Assembly (NCBI GenBank): GCA_020851795.1
Contig: JADZCA010000006.1
Location: 62,001 to 126,000, forward strand
From: Planctomycetota bacterium
GTDB taxonomy: Bacteria > Planctomycetota > PLA2 > JAEUHO01
Reading direction: 5' to 3'
DNA length: 64,000 nt
The translations under genes were made by a program, and so were the position numbers. The notes below the pieces were generated by a model. That model saw only the letters and a list, made by a program, of their open reading frames with translations, did no database searches and was not told where the DNA came from. Shown here piece after piece: positions 62,564 through 64,000 of this stretch; within the stretch, counting starts at the first letter, position 1, and each line of letters begins with the position of its first letter.

Positions 62564-64000
62564 GACGGCAGCCCCCACAGCACCCACGCGGCCCAGTAGT
62601 ACGGGTGCTTCCACTTCTCCTGGCTTCGCACATGCTCCTGCGCTGCGCGCAGGGCCTCCGCGGACGGCAAGCCAGGCTTGCCGTCCTTCGGGTTCCAGAG
62701 CTCGTAGAACTTGGTCATCAGCGCCGACGTCGCCGCGTCGTCCACCTTCCACAGCGAGCACAGCACCCGCGGGCTCCCCGCGAACATGAACGCCCGCGTC
62801 AGGCCCACGATCCCCTCGCCCTTGACGACCTTGCCCTTGCCCGTCTCGCAGGCCGACAGCACCACGAGGTCGCTGGGCACCTTCATGCGGAACACGTCGA
62901 GACAGGTCAGGAAGCCGTCGTCGTCACCCGCCGCCGTGATCGCGAGCGAGGAGAGCGCCGGGCGCTCGGTGTTGACCAGCCCGTGGCAGGCGAGGTGGAC
63001 CGCGCGCCACCGCTTGCGTTCTGCAAGGGCCTTGCGCAGCCCCGCCTCGGTCGCGTCGGCGCCGAGCAGCGTCGTCGTGCCGACCGCGAGCGCCTCGTCG
63101 CGCGTCGCGGGCAGGCGCACCAGCTTGCCCGCGGCGCCTCGGTTCACCGCGAGCGCGCGCTCGTCGATCTTGGTCGCGTAGTCGGGGTCGCCCAGCGCGA
63201 GCACGCCCTCGCCCCGCAGTGCCTCCTCCTCGCGCAGAAGCCGGTAGGTCGTCCCCGAAGGCACGTAGGCCACCGTGCGATCCCGTATGAGCGCCGCGAA
63301 AGGGACGTACGACAGCACCCCGGTCGGTGAGACGAGCACGCGCTTCGTGCCCTCACCAAGCGCCAGCGGCTTGACGACGAGGTCGGCGAGCGCGGTGATC
63401 GCCGCCGTCGGGTCGCTCGCGTCGTCGGCGAGCGCCTCCGCCGCCGCCTCGGCCGCCGCGTCGACGGGCGCGCGGGGACCCATCTTCACGATCCGGGCGC
63501 CGCCGCGCTCGACCACGAGCGCAACGGCGTCCTTCTCGAACAGCGCGTAGAGCACGAGCGCGTCACCCGTCTCGAGCGTCGCCCGGATCTCGTCGAGCGT
63601 CGCGGCCTCGGGATAGACGATCGCCGCACCGGCCTTCGCCTCGCGCTGGATCCGCGACACGACGGCCGAAACCTGCTCCTGCGCCGCCTCGAGCTCCGCG
63701 CGGCGGGCCTTGGTCGCGGCGAGGTCGCCGCCGTCGAGCGCCTTGCGCAGCGCGGCGACGGCCCGCGTCTCGGCCGCGCGGACCTTCGCCTCCTCGGCGC
63801 GAAGCGCGTCGGGCACTGCGACCGACCAGAGCGCCTGCCGCGCGGAGAGGCCCTCGATCAGCGCGCCTGCTCGGCCGCTCTCCAGAAAGAAGGTGAGTCC
63901 TTCCGCGTCAGCGGACGCGGCCGCGGACGCGGCTCCGACATCGAAGACGAGCGCGAGCGGGTCTCGCGCGCCCGCCCCTTCCTCGGTGGAGAGGCCACGG
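62560..64000 (-). CDS. Exported TPR-CHAT protease, array copy 4 (5' end outside the window)
   Basis: Only the last 479 residues lie inside the window; the frame is open to the edge. Visible are the end of the TPR part (RGLSTEEGAGARDPLALVFD), the helical segment with the same layout as copies 1 and 3 (EGLSARQALWS, ETRAVAALRKALDGGDLAATK), and the CHAT domain with LACHGLVN and LSACETGKG, so the His-Cys dyad is intact. The C-terminus WNPKDGKPGLPSAEALRAAQ is closest to copy 1. The stop overlaps the copy 3 start. Further array members may lie beyond the window. Confidence 0.88.
   Translation of the reverse strand, partial: RGLSTEEGAGARDPLALVFDVGAASAAASADAEGLTFFLESGRAGALIEGLSARQALWSVAVPDALRAEEAKVRAAETRAVAALRKALDGGDLAATKARRAELEAAQEQVSAVVSRIQREAKAGAAIVYPEAATLDEIRATLETGDALVLYALFEKDAVALVVERGGARIVKMGPRAPVDAAAEAAAEALADDASDPTAAITALADLVVKPLALGEGTKRVLVSPTGVLSYVPFAALIRDRTVAYVPSGTTYRLLREEEALRGEGVLALGDPDYATKIDERALAVNRGAAGKLVRLPATRDEALAVGTTTLLGADATEAGLRKALAERKRWRAVHLACHGLVNTERPALSSLAITAAGDDDGFLTCLDVFRMKVPSDLVVLSACETGKGKVVKGEGIVGLTRAFMFAGSPRVLCSLWKVDDAATSALMTKFYELWNPKDGKPGLPSAEALRAAQEHVRSQEKWKHPYYWAAWVLWGLPS

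Noticed and set aside
52354..64000. Type III-E CRISPR (Craspase) reading of the TPR-CHAT genes
   Set aside because: No cas7-11, repeat array or other cas gene is seen, and the proteins have export signals.

Overview
The window is very GC-rich by eye. It is almost entirely coding, with nearly all genes on the minus strand in tightly packed operons that often join by 4-base stop/start overlaps (ATGA, GTGA). Only two clear genes are on the plus strand: a carbamoyltransferase and a DUF4143-type ATPase. The gene content fits a Gram-negative-type cell: secretin, type IV pilus machinery, GT9 heptosyltransferase-like enzyme, lipoproteins and a periplasmic multiheme cytochrome. Several families common in Planctomycetota are present: DUF1573, an ECF sigma/FecR pair, a squalene-cyclase-repeat secreted protein, a TMTC-like GT-C/TPR protein and Ig-like lipoproteins. 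A high-GC planctomycete or relative is my best guess; no rRNA or tRNA is present to confirm it.

Layout, left to right (transcription mostly right to left). 1-7.3 kb: FecR-like protein, ECF sigma factor, squalene-repeat exported protein, a proline-rich exported protein with a thioredoxin-like end, and glmS. 7.3-11.8 kb: DUF1573 protein, tetraheme cytochrome, PP2C phosphatase and RsbW-like kinase. 11.8-13.5 kb: carbamoyltransferase (plus strand). 13.6-20.1 kb: a five-gene overlapping operon of three radical SAM proteins, a GT9 glycosyltransferase and a GT-C membrane protein. 20.1-25.3 kb: two large Ig-like lipoproteins, with a clear terminator after them and a candidate sigma-54 promoter before them. 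25.7-29.1 kb: pyrC, coaX, and a PDZ/GspC-like protein, followed by an inverted-repeat-bounded intergenic element. 29.4-32.8 kb: pilT, obg (with a histone-H1-like tail), rpmA, rplU. 32.9-40.7 kb: RNase E/G, then pilM-pilN-pilO/P-pilQ with PilO and PilP apparently fused. 40.8-46.2 kb: rpoN-truA-hpf-ptsN-ptsH-ptsI, a PTS-Ntr-like regulatory operon without any permease. 46.4-49.3 kb: dnaX-ybaB-recR. 49.6-50.7 kb: an exported transglutaminase-like protein.

The most interesting part is the right-hand 13 kb. At least four head-to-tail genes encode large proteins with a predicted signal peptide, a shared N-terminal module, 8 to 13 TPR-like 40-residue units and a C-terminal CHAT (caspase-like) protease domain with intact His and Cys. 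They are joined by 4-base overlaps, so they look like one operon; the fourth runs off the window edge. A fifth member has been destroyed: its N-terminal stump (signal peptide plus proline-rich linker) and its last 41 codons survive on either side of a plus-strand ATPase/nuclease-like gene that appears to have been inserted in its place. I saw no CRISPR array or cas gene nearby, so this is not a type III-E (Craspase) locus, and the exported location sets it apart from intracellular TPR-CHAT proteins. I do not know its function.
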